A program made the translations under genes and the position numbers. From positions 24,039,501 through 24,103,500 of the forward strand of contig NC_092568.1 in the NCBI RefSeq assembly GCF_037975245.1: a stretch of DNA of 64,000 bases, written 5' to 3'. Below the pieces are notes generated by a model that had not been told where the DNA came from, did not search any database, and saw only the letters and a program-made list of their open reading frames with translations. Numbering within the stretch: the first letter of the stretch is position 1; each line of letters opens with the position of its first letter. The DNA comes from Apostichopus japonicus. Its lineage: Eukaryota; Echinodermata; Holothuroidea; Aspidochirotida; Stichopodidae. This document shows positions 24,423 through 36,600 of the stretch, piece after piece.

Positions 24423-24615
24423 GATTAACTAATGGAGGATGGCATAGCAAGTGGAACCTCTCCTGACTTGGAGAGTAGTCTGTCACCAAATGTGTACCAC
24501 TTAGTTTGTGAAGTGGGATCACAGATAACCACAACATACAGCTATCCTGTTCTTACACATGAAGGACTTATTGAGTGGGAATCTCTTCACCAGCTACTCT
24601 TTGGATGTTACAAAG
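24423..24615 (+). CDS. ERMARD: ERMARD exon with start codon (coding exon 1)
   Basis: The acceptor is a TTTAAAG preceded by a pyrimidine-rich stretch, so the exon probably starts at 24423 with 9 nt of 5' UTR, and a non-coding first exon lies further upstream. The ATG is at 24432. The donor is AAAG|gttt at 24615/24616 and the exon ends in phase 1. Codes residues 1-61 plus the first base of 62, including the conserved [13 protein letters not shown]. Confidence 0.85.
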
Positions 24616-27600
24616 GTTTAGTAAACAGTTATTTCCTATAAGGCTCTAACTCAGTGTCCCACCTATGGTCCAGCATAAATTTGAGTACAAGCCTACAGGG
24701 CAAGTTATGTGAAAGCTAGCTTGAAATTTCAACCTAGCAACATCTTTGGCAATAATCATGACAATGTAGGAGTCAAGTTAAGTCTTCCATATTCATTACC
24801 AGAGGATATTTTAAGTACAATTGTCATAAAATCATTTCATAATGAAATACAGGAAATTTGTGACAATGCACAGCAATAACTGTGATGTGGCAATGCATGA
24901 AAAATTACAGTCAATTCTTGGGGGGAGTGTAGGGGGGGGGGTGCAATTGGTATGAAATATGTATTAGTCTCATCAAGTGTGACCTTTGTTTTTGTTTTTC
25001 TTGGAATAGCTTTGAAGATAAAAAAGTTCAGTTGGCAACTTTGCATATAGCTACAGTAGCTGTCAAGTCATTTTGAGGCCATACTGATATTATATGTTTC
25101 CATGTGAGTCAGTGTTCATATTTCTATATTATGCAACAAATTGAGAAACTAAATAATGTTTTTCTATTTTCTTCTAATTCTTCTAATTTTTAGGTTCATG
25201 GCAAATTGAGAAGGACTTTGAGCAACATGTGACCAAGATAGCCCCATTTGCCAAGGTAGTTCATGACAAAGTCATGAATGAGAACAGAGGAGTTGTCAAG
25301 GCAAGATTGAAGCACTTATTTCAATGGACGACAGATAGTGAGGTAACTTGGAACATCTGTGCTTTTGCATTTTTTGTCTTTATAGTTTAAAATGGAAGAA
25401 GTGATTGATCTGGTATTTTATAGCAAAATATGATTCTAAAATGGCCTAATTGCTATGAAGAGTTACAGGTTTGTTTCTGAAGGTGTGGTATGTACACATT
25501 ATGTTGGTATTTCAGTAAATCATAATAAACATAATTCCAAAGACCCAAAATTACACTCCAAATTTGAGCTAAAATGTTTGAATTGGAAGCCACCTGACAT
25601 GTAAGTTGTAAGCCATAAGCCCTTGTGGTTTTACACCACATTTGTGGTCGCTTAAGCGTCGTATTTATAAATGCTGATTATTAATATGATTATTATAATT
25701 ATTACATGGTCGCAAAATGTTGTACTGCTGTGTAAAGGTGTTCCTCGTAAATCTATACTACATGGTTCGTTTCTGTTCAATGGAGGGAAGTGTCTTGCTG
25801 TGAAGCAATAAATATGACAAACTAATATATAAATAAGAGTACTGCTCTGTCATGCCATCCATTTCATAACTCTGTTTCTTATAGAAACTGGTTGTCTGAT
25901 ATTCAGATATTTCTCTCTTGTCAATTTCACGTAACAAGTTGGCCGTTCCATGATCATGTTGTTACTGATGTTGATTCAATGTGAATGTGACCAAAAGGAA
26001 CTGTATCAAATATATGTGGCATATTGCTAGACCAAGATGATAGAACATAACTAATTCCTTGACATTGCAAGTAATTATATCATCAAGCTAAGCAGCTTAC
26101 ATCTATGCTGGGAAAACCAGATGGCTTTTACCTTACTCTTAACATCAGGCAGTTATCCAATTTTGGATTGTATTATCTATTAGAAGACTATTTTGGATGT
26201 TAGATGCATCGATTGCTCCTGGATGGAGAAAAACTCACCTTACTGTAACTAAGCAGGGCCTGTGCCACTTGTAACCACCCAGATAACAAGTTCCCTTTGT
26301 TAATACCTTGTTCTACCGAACTACTGGTTTGATGTTATATTCTGTATATTGTGTGCCCACTAATTAGTTGTCCTAGATTGTGTCATTTATCACAGAGCGC
26401 TTTATTGTGCCCACTAATTATTTTCCCTTAAGTGTGTTATTTATCACAGAGTGTGTTATTGTTATATTCTGTACATTGTGCCCACTAATTATTTTTCCTA
26501 AAGTGTGTTATTTATCACAGAGTGTTTTATTGTAATTTATTCTCCCCCCAGACTATGATGCAATGCTTAGAGTTATTGCTTTGTTCAGATAGAATGGAAC
26601 CATGCCAATCAACAGTGGACACTTGTCTGCTCTTAACAACTGCAATTTTGGAAAGATCTCTAGGAAATGTAAGTAATATTGGTAATTTTCATATCTTTGC
26701 TGTTTTCATATCTTTGCTGCTGAAAACTTTTGTTTTCTAATTTTTCAGAGTAATACACTTTAAGAAGCCTTGAAATTCTTGAGGGAGTAATGAATGTCAC
26801 AATAGGTCATAAAATGGATGAAAAATACTTGTTTACATTCAAAGTAATGAGTTTGTTGAAACTCTTGATTAGTAGTGTGTTCAGAATGTTATAACACGTC
26901 ATGAAAGTGCGGGTTTGTCATATCTGCTTGAGAAATTTATTGTCAATTTGGATAGCACATAAGAAAAGAAGTGGATTGGAATCTAACTGAGCTGGTTTCA
27001 TTTATCTGAGCCCTGATTCTATGTCTTTATGTTAATGCTGTGTCATTGCTTTACACATAAGTTTTATTGCCCCATTATGCTCTAAGTGTCTGAAGTGATG
27101 CAAGTATGACAGTTTGTGATATCACAACGAGTAAAGTCAAATGCAAGCATCTGCTCTGAGTATTTGATTACAATAACCATTTTTTCTTCTTTTGCCAAAT
27201 CGTTAGGTCTTTTTGATGAAGAATTCATGCTGTCCTTCGATGTTAAAGGATCTCTTGGTTACAGAAGAACTTGAAATTATATTTGGCGAAACAGCAGTAA
27301 GTTCCCTGCATGTTACTGTCATCTACTGTTAGGTATAGAACTATTCCTTGCAATGTTGAACCAGTACAGAACAGAATGTGACATATTTCATAAACCATCA
27401 TTATCTTTCATCTTTTTATCTTTTTCCTTAATTTTTTTAATATTTATTATTTCACACTGTTGATACAGTCCCCTCCATGAATATGGTGTTCTTTGTGATT
27501 TTAAATGATTGCAAGAAGTTTTAATTTTGCTTTCTTTCCACCACCGAAGCTCTTTTGCCTTCGGATTTTGATGGGCCCTCCAACCAGTCTGAATTTACGT

Positions 27601-30600
27601 AATTTACTATGGCACGGATTTGTGAAACCTGGCGAAATACCTGAGAGGTATGCTGTGTTTGATTGAAAAACAAAATAAGTTCTTTAGTTTTAAAGTTTGT
27701 TGTTATGAATGTAGCTAGTAACAGCCGAGTGATGACATCATCAATGCATAGAGCTACAGTGTCTCATTTTGTCATTATCATATTCAAAGTAGTGTTTGGA
27801 CTGTTTTCTAAAGTGGAACATGTATTCCATGCTAAACAACGTGTCTCATGGAGTTCATATAGCATTGAATAAACATTCCAAACCTGTTGCAATTTCATGA
27901 ACACTTGAATATGAAAAACTAGCCAGCAAGTAAGTTTGCATCTGTGAAACACCTGGTCATTTTCCACATTTTCTTTTATGTGCATGTGCATGCATGCATC
28001 CATGCATTTACATACATTAATATTAGTTTATGAAGACAGTCAAGGATGTCATATTTCTGAGATTTTACCATAGCCAAGCTTTACATTATAAAATAATCCT
28101 TTTCCATCCGTCACCAGATATGCCATGTTTCTCTTAGTTCTGGTCGGCAGCCTTGGCCAGGTGCTGAGAGATAAAGATCTAGACACTCGTCTTAACATCG
28201 TTAGACCATTCGCAGATGTCTCACCTCAAGTGTCAACGCTAGATGCAAAGTTTCCAGGTTTGCTTTGTAAAGTCTGTCAAACATTGGTTCCTGAGGTCTT
28301 TAAAAATCATTCCATTCGATTTAGTCATTGAATACAATTTATTTTTTTGTGTCGCAATATTTTCCAGTTTATCTGCTTTAATTAGTTGAGTGACTGGAGG
28401 AAGTCGATTGTTTTTCATTGGGAAAAAAGTATTCTTACTAAGTACTTGCAGTCATTGAGTGTAGAATGATGTGACATTTGATACGGTACAGTGATTGTTT
28501 TGCTGAAAGTTTTTGTTTATTTCTGTTTATTAAAGAGAGTGGAGAGAATTGAGTTAAGATATGATATACACCTAAGACAAAGCAAAATGTATTTTTTATA
28601 TGTGGTAGTAAATTGATATTATGTGCTTATAACTTGTGAAAGGAAAATTATGCCTTTTTAGTAACTCTCTTGTGACATATATGTCTTACCTCCCCCCCTC
28701 CTCCCTCATCTGGTGGCCTTGCATGGATCCTCTGTGGACCCCATATGTCTGCAGTTAAGTTTAGTGCTTCTCCCTGTCCCACATCTTTTAGAATGCACAA
28801 TTGCCTTTTTGGATCCGTGCATCTGCTGCTCTGTATGGAAGGTTGTAATTATCACCTTAACGAAGTCAGGTAAAATTACTGGACTCTATTGACTGTCTAA
28901 TTAATTGGGTAACTTTGACTTTCTTGTTGTAAACCCTTATATGAAATAAAGATGCAAAGTGTTCATAAGATATACTCAAAAGCAATATTTTGTTTTTCAA
29001 ATAGTCAGAAATGTTCACTATAGATGTTTTATATCACACTTTTATCATTGATATTAATTATTATAATGCCATAATTTTGTTGTTATGTTACCCCTGAGAA
29101 GATTATTGGTCTTAAACAAAGCAAGATGATATGCAATGTTTTCCTCTTTGCCTTGGAACAGACCTCAACCTTTTGTCTGAGGATGTGAGCTGTCTGTTTA
29201 ATGAATTACCCATAATTCTACAGGGATCAAAAAGTATGTGGTTCAAAGCCTTGGAAAACTTTCAAGAAGAAAGGTTGGTGCATTTTTCTTGATGTCCAAG
29301 TTTTACTTGTTTGGAAAGTTTAATTGGCATGTTTGTTAGATCTCATGGATGTTGAAAAATCAAAGTATAGATTTCCTCAAATTTTTGAGAATATCGATTG
29401 GTAGACAGGACGTGCTTAAAAACAATCAAGTTGTGGTTTAATCAACTTAAAACAGGTTTTGCTTGTGTGTGACATGATGGAGAATGTGATCAAAATATCA
29501 AGGAGCATTTCTCGAAGCTTTACCAAAAATGTCAAAGTTCGTCAAAAGCTTTTCATTGCCAATTGTTTGATAATGAAATATTATACATTTGCTTGAGAGA
29601 GCACAACACATTCATCCATCAAATTATCTGCAACATGAAAGTGGTGTTGTTTATGGATTACTTCAATTTCAAGTTTGTTCTGACCTCCAGAAGCCCTTGA
29701 AAGACACATCTGTTGTATTCATTTTGATAGATAGAATTGTCTTGGCAAATGCTATAGAGAGTTAGTTTACAAAAATCTTGAGCATTTTGTTTTTAAAGCT
29801 ACATGTTGTGTTGAATCTTGTGATATCTTTACTGGACTATTAAGGACCATTAAAGGAAATATAAGGCACCTAAGAACATAATCTGTTATATTAACCAAGG
29901 AAATGCTATAGAGAGTTAGTTTACAAAAATCTTTAGCATTTTGACAGAACATTTTGTTTTAAAGCTACATGTTGTGTTGAATCTTGTGGTATCTTTGCTG
30001 TACCATTAAAGACCATTAAAGAAAAGATAAGGCACCTTAGAACATGATCTGTTATATTAACCAAAGAAATGCTACAGAGCATTAGTTTACAAAAATCTTT
30101 ATCATTTTGACAAAACATTTTGTTTTAAAGCTACATGTTGTTTTTGAATCTTGTGGTTTCTTTACTGTACTATTAAGGACCATTGAAGGAAATACAAGGC
30201 ACCTAAGAACATAATCTGTTTTATTAACGTAGCCAATGTTATAGAGAGTTAGTTTACAAACAGCTGGAGCATTTTGACAGAACATTTTGTTTTAAAGCTA
30301 CATGTTGTTTGGTATCTTTACTGTACTATTAAGGACCATTAAAGGAAATATAAGGCACCTAAGAACATGATCTGTAATATTATTCCAGCATATCGCACCA
30401 GTATAATTAGGTAGAACGTTCAGAGATTTGCAAGAGAACACTTAACACATACTCAATTTGTGGACTGTATTGGACTGAATAACCTGCTAATTATGTGCAG
30501 CTACATGGTTGTACAGCAAAGATCTCTTTAGATTGAAGGAATATCCAATCATGTGTGAACGTTAAACGATGTCGTCAGAGTTACAACCCATTGCAGACTG

Positions 30601-33600
30601 CAGTACTTGATGTGCTTAATCCAAAATGTGGTGGTGCTCTTCAGTTTTATTTTTATTTTTGACAAGACTTCAAACTTTGCAGTGCCCTTCTGTTTTATGC
30701 AAATTCTTCTGAGAACTGTTCTTAACTGTTTTACTGCCAACCCTGACAATTATTATATTTTTTTCAATTATTGGGTTCTCTTTTGATGTATGCCAACATG
30801 TGTTGAATGAAACTGGGGTCTGATCCGTTGGTAACATGATATCCAAGTTACAGTTTCTTTCTTCGAACACCCAACAGGGTGTTTGTTATAAGGTATGGTC
30901 ATTCACGTAAGACCTGGGTGGTTCAATTTGTACAAGACTGGTATTCTTGAGGGCACTGCTTCGAATCCTTCTGTAGCCAATGTGATCTTATTGTTTTACA
31001 TTTCAATTTTGCCACCAGTTTTCTGTTTCTGAGTTGGTTATACATTGCTCCTTTGTTAATAGATATTCATGGTCTGCTGCCCTCATTTTACAACTACTGG
31101 AATCTATCCTACGACAGGTCTTTGCCAAATCCAACGGTTGTCCTGAGCGGGTCCTCACTGCAGAGGTAAAAATATGTTGCTATTTTATGAAAATTTGGGA
31201 ATACTCTTTTCCTATAACAGAGACAAACCTTGATATTATTTGTCTTTGTGAGCTTGATGTCTGCTGTTGTTAAGTTTTGAACTAATTTTAAGCGGTAGTT
31301 ATATCTCTTGGATAGAGATATCAATGCAGATGGCACCAATCACATCCACTGTTTTACAATCTTCTATAAAATTTATGTTCTTCTTTGGGACAGGATTTTT
31401 GAACAAATCTTCTACCAAGTTGGTTGCTTTGTGCTAGTTCATGGCTTTGTAGAAAATTGAGGGATGTCAATGTACACTGCCTCACATTCAAGCCATTTTA
31501 TTCTTTCCCAAATAAGATCAAAATTTTATCACTGTTAGTGTGAATGCAATGTTTTCTACAATTTCTCTTGAGTTTTTCTGCTCATTTAATGCAATTCGTA
31601 CAATAATCTGACACTTTCAGACAGAAGTTAATGACAATAAACCACTTCAGCCCTAGTACCTATATACAAAGAAGGCTTTTACATATTCTATGAATTTGTG
31701 GTAGGTCTTGGTTTACTTTTGATATTTTGAGAACTAGGCGACTGTTGATATTGTTTTCATATTTATATGTTGATATATTGAGACATCTCGATGTGAGATC
31801 TGTTAGTGTCATCAAAGATCAAGATAATTTAATAATGAGAGAAGTTATTACTCTTCAAATGCATTCAGATATTTTGAATACTTATCACAATTTATCTTGA
31901 TTCCACAGTCTTCTACTCTGTTTACAACTTTTGATGAGGTATGTATCCTTCCTCTTGTAACACTTTCTCTTTATCATGAATTTGTCATTCTAAAGGTCAT
32001 CTCAATTTCTGCTTACGGTGATTAGCATGACAGACTAATCGTCATGGCAATCTGTAAAGTAGAGACTTCTTATAAAATATGTGCAGATATGTAAGGCAAG
32101 GCAAAGTTTTGTTTTGGGGGAATTCTAGGGAAATGTTATCAAATTAAAAGATTGTAATTATATTTTTGAAACTATAAATGCCAACTGTGCTTTCCAAAGA
32201 TATTGACAATGTATTTTGGGTTTCGGCTGTAATTTTGTTTCATGTGTGCATATATTGGTCACCCCTCAAATTAAGTTTAGAGGTTTAGGTTGCAAAATCC
32301 ACTGCTCCTTAGTAGCAAGTTACTATATAATAAGTATTGTTTTAGAACATTTATTTATTTTTTCTAGTGGAAGGTTTGAACTTTTTCTGTCTGTTTTGAA
32401 TAACTGGTCTAGAATGAATGCTCATAAATAATCAAAACTCTTACCATATTTTCCTTTATTTCTCATCTTTTTAGATTTTAACTGGTACACTGCCTGATGG
32501 GTCTGAGAATAAAGTTAGACATGTGATTGGAGATGAGATCTTGGTAGGTGAAGGATTAACATCTGCAAAAGTCAAAATGGTATTGTAATGCATCCTACAC
32601 TGATATCAAACTTTTCAAATATTATTTAAGGCAAGTTTATTGCCTTTTGTCATACAAATACATTATAATGTTTTAAACGTCATGTTATCAGCGCACTCCA
32701 ACAGTGTCACAAAAGTTGTCTAAAATCACATGAAAAGCAGATTACTTTCAAAACTAATTTGAAAGGAAGAAAGAATGTTTGTGGTTATTATGGGGATTTG
32801 AACCAGTGAACTCAATGAGTCTTGAGCCCGACAAATTAAACCTGTGTTACACTATCCAAGGGCTTCAAACTTGTTTATTATTTCCTATTCCCCTTACTGT
32901 TGGTTATTTATTCGTCTTCAAAAGTCAAAACTAGTATGGTTTATACTAAGCCTATTTTCATAATACTTTCACAGCAAATGTACATAGTTCCTAAATACTT
33001 TAGACTGGGCATCCAATTGAGTATGTAGTATTTTGTGGAACAATGCACTAGTTTAACACTTTTCTTAAAAAAAATTTTTCTTCATTTGATATGTAAGTGA
33101 GAACAAGTGGGAAAGTACACTAGGAATTTTGTAACTTTAGAAAGAAAAAGTAACCAGCCACTATAATATCTCTGCTATTTTTTTTCTTGTACATCAGGAA
33201 ATGTTGCTCGATCTTCTTGTGTATCCCAACGGTCCAAGATTTCGGGATCGCCTCAGTCACGGGGAGCTTGACTTTCACTCAATCAATCCTATCCTTGTTT
33301 TGATTCTCATCCACATCATCATAACATTGTCCGATAAACTTTCTGACCAAGAGAACTTTAATAAGGTTTGTGAACAGAAAGCTTAGATGTCATTTTCTTC
33401 AGGTTTACAATAATGAAATCCAGTAACTTCAAAATGAGCAACAGTTGTTGTTATTTTGTAGCAAAATTACTTGAAAATGTTAATCATTAAGTGGATGAAA
33501 CTTAACAGGTTTACAATTGAGCTTTTCAAAATAAAACATTTTAAGAATGTTACTGGAAGAAAGGGTTTCTTAATTTGCAGTGGGACAGAGTTAAAATAAA

Positions 33601-36600
33601 CAACAGTATCTTAAGTTTGCTTATTATCACACACAGACAACAGAATGTTCTCCTTTCTTGTTGCATGAACAAAGAACCATGATAGTTTGTACAATTCACT
33701 TTGCAAAAGTCAATTGAGCTACAACATTGTTCTAATCAAGTTCTAATCAGTGACGTATGCTGGTCCTTTGATGTCAGTGAAACAGAGAACATTCTGTGGA
33801 CGTCTGAGGCCTTTTTGGTGTACCTTGACGTATCTGAAGTGACATATAAAGGGTACCTTGACGTATAGTGTATCTTGACCTATATAGCTTGATGTATAAA
33901 GGGTACCTTGACGTATAAAGGGTACCTTGAAGAATGAAGGGTACCTTGACGTTTAATAAAGGGTACCTGTTAGCGTTCCTTGATGTATCTGAAGTGACGT
34001 ATGAAAGGTACAATGACATATAAAGATTCCTAACAGATGGAGGTACTTACATCATCCAAACCTCTTTGCATTTTTACATTTCTGCTCTTTCAATTTCCTT
34101 GAAAACCCAACTAGTGTTCTGAATGTAATGATAACAGCAGTGCCTGTGTATTATATCTTGGTTGAATTATTTCTGCTTGGAGTGGAGCATTCTAATGTTA
34201 CTTCATGTAACTGTGTGACATGCAATGATCCAAAGTCAGTTGAGACAACTAAATTCTTTTTTATGCTATGATTTGGGCTCAGTATGCTTGTTTGGTCTGG
34301 ATTATTATTTCAAAATGAAGTGGTGGTCAAGTTGGTGAAAAGCTACTTTCTGTGCAGCTTGTTTTTCGATGATTTTACCATTCTATCCACTGACAGTTTT
34401 CCATATGTCTAAAATCTTATCCTGTTCTTAAAGAGCCTTCCGATACAAGTATGATGAGTTTGGGGGGGGGGTGGGGGATTGGGTAGAGGCATGGTGGTAA
34501 TACATCAAGGTAATCTAAATGTTTATCACTTACTGTGATTTTGGTTGAAAGAGATACTTGTGTGTGGGTGTGGGTCTGTTATTTCAAAATACAGATCAAA
34601 GTTAGTATTAAGCAGCTTTATGTTTGGTTGTTTTGTTTATGTTTACATCTAATTTTTATGTTTCATTTTCACCTCTCTTTCTGCAGAATGTTTTCTTTTC
34701 AAAGTCTGGAAGGTTACTCTGCTCGTATAAGTCTTTATTCCATCCGATACCGATGTTAAGGGACGATTATATTAAATTGTGTACCACCCTGGATTCCTGG
34801 GTCTGCCTTCCTGGACCGACCAATGACGAACTCTTAGCTAATGGACTCAGTAATGACACCTCTGGGCAATTTTATGATGAAGTGAAAAATATTTTTGCTG
34901 ATAAGCCTATGGATTCTCTGGCAGGAGAGATAATCAGGTAACAATTTACTTTATTTGTACTTCTGTAAACTAGAGTCACCATATACATGTATTTCATGGA
35001 TATCTGTAGGTCTTTTTTCATTTGCCATCCAAAATATGTTAGTTTAGGGGAAAAATGAGCCATATGTTGGGCCTAGGTCATCATATAGGGTTTTCCAAGT
35101 CATGTAATGATTGTTGCGAGGAAAACTTAATTTGTTGAAGTAGGACATCATATGTGAGAGAGAAAAGTACAATATTTGAAATATTTTTGGCATCTCTCGT
35201 CAGTATTTACGGTAGGTGTAAAGCTAAAAATTACTAAAAGTTTTGACAAAGTAATTTCCAGGAGCTTGGACCCTTTCAGTTATTTCCAAGACACATAGTA
35301 TTGTTCTCTTACATATTTAAAATTCTTGGTGAGGTAAAGTGCATTGTGGGTGACACTACAATGCTTGCTGAAGTTTGAGTTGGACTCACCATCAGTCAGA
35401 GCTTTGGCAGATTTGGGGGCAATAATGATGACCAGTAATAGGCCTATAATAATGTTGTGGTTTAGTCTGTTAATCATCGTTATTTACCCAAATTTTTACA
35501 AAATTTACTTGCCTCAAGTCTTTCAAAGCACTCTCCTGGCGGTACGGAACCTCCCAATTATTCTCGTAAATAGACAGGGGGAGTGCTACGTAAACTTACA
35601 CAATTAAAACTTGTTAAAAAAAATTAAAACAAGTATAAAGGAAACTGTGTTTGTGGGTGAGAGTAAAATATTTACTTAAGTGTCATAGAAAGTTTAACAC
35701 ATGTATGGCCTTTTAGTCTTGTAGCTCGCCTCATGTTAATGTTAATGCTTTAATACTAGGAGCAACTAGGACTCATATGCACAGTGTGTATTCACACAAA
35801 CTGATGCTTAACAAAAACTAAAATAAAATACTCTCGAGTGATGGATGATTGATTATCCATTAAGAGTAACAAATATAAAGTTAGTTAAAGCTCCGAGGGC
35901 TTCATGTAGTGATGGGTTCCAAAAGTACATCATTCCTAATATGCCATAATTTTAATAAGACATTTCATTTTAGGTTCATTTTAAGGAGTCATGGAGTAGA
36001 ATCACAGTTTTTCTTTGTCTTAGTTGACAAATTTATTCGAGTCATTTTGAAATTTAGTGACACAAGTCATGACATGTTACAACACGAGCAGGTCATTTAA
36101 TATTCACACGCACTATTTAGGCCATCACATAAATATCTTCATGTCACACTAAATTCTTGTAATGCATTCTCCTTTTCATATGAAAACCATCAACATTTGA
36201 TGTCTGACTTCATCATTCCTGGTGTGATGAACTAAAGTAACGGATTGTGTTTTCTGGGTACCTTTAAATATCTTTCCTTGAACAGACAAATATGATTCCA
36301 TCATATCGTACCAAACTCAATGCAAAACATAATTTTTGATAATAGTTTTAATGAAAAAGTAATGATTGACCAGAGGGTTATATAATGTTTTGCACATTTT
36401 GCAGATTTCTGGAGCCCTTTTCTGACACGCATTCTCATTTGAACTCTTGCAAAAAGTTGAAAATTGAGACAATTTTCCGCGCTAGATCTGAGCTGCAACT
36501 GGTCACTGTGCTACATCAGATTGTTAGTCAGTGTGCTAAGGTAAACGAAAACATTCAAGCGATCAGCAGAAGGAGATTTGACCAATGGGAGGAGAGGCAG

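Larger units (their letters stand above)
24616..29161 (+). other. ERMARD introns 1-6
   Basis: Introns 24616-25193, 25343-26551, 26669-27206, 27297-27549, 27648-28117 and 28258-29161, with the coding exons between them. Apart from the tandem repeat next to exon 3 and a G-run near 24930, I see only unique AT-rich sequence. Confidence 0.7.
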
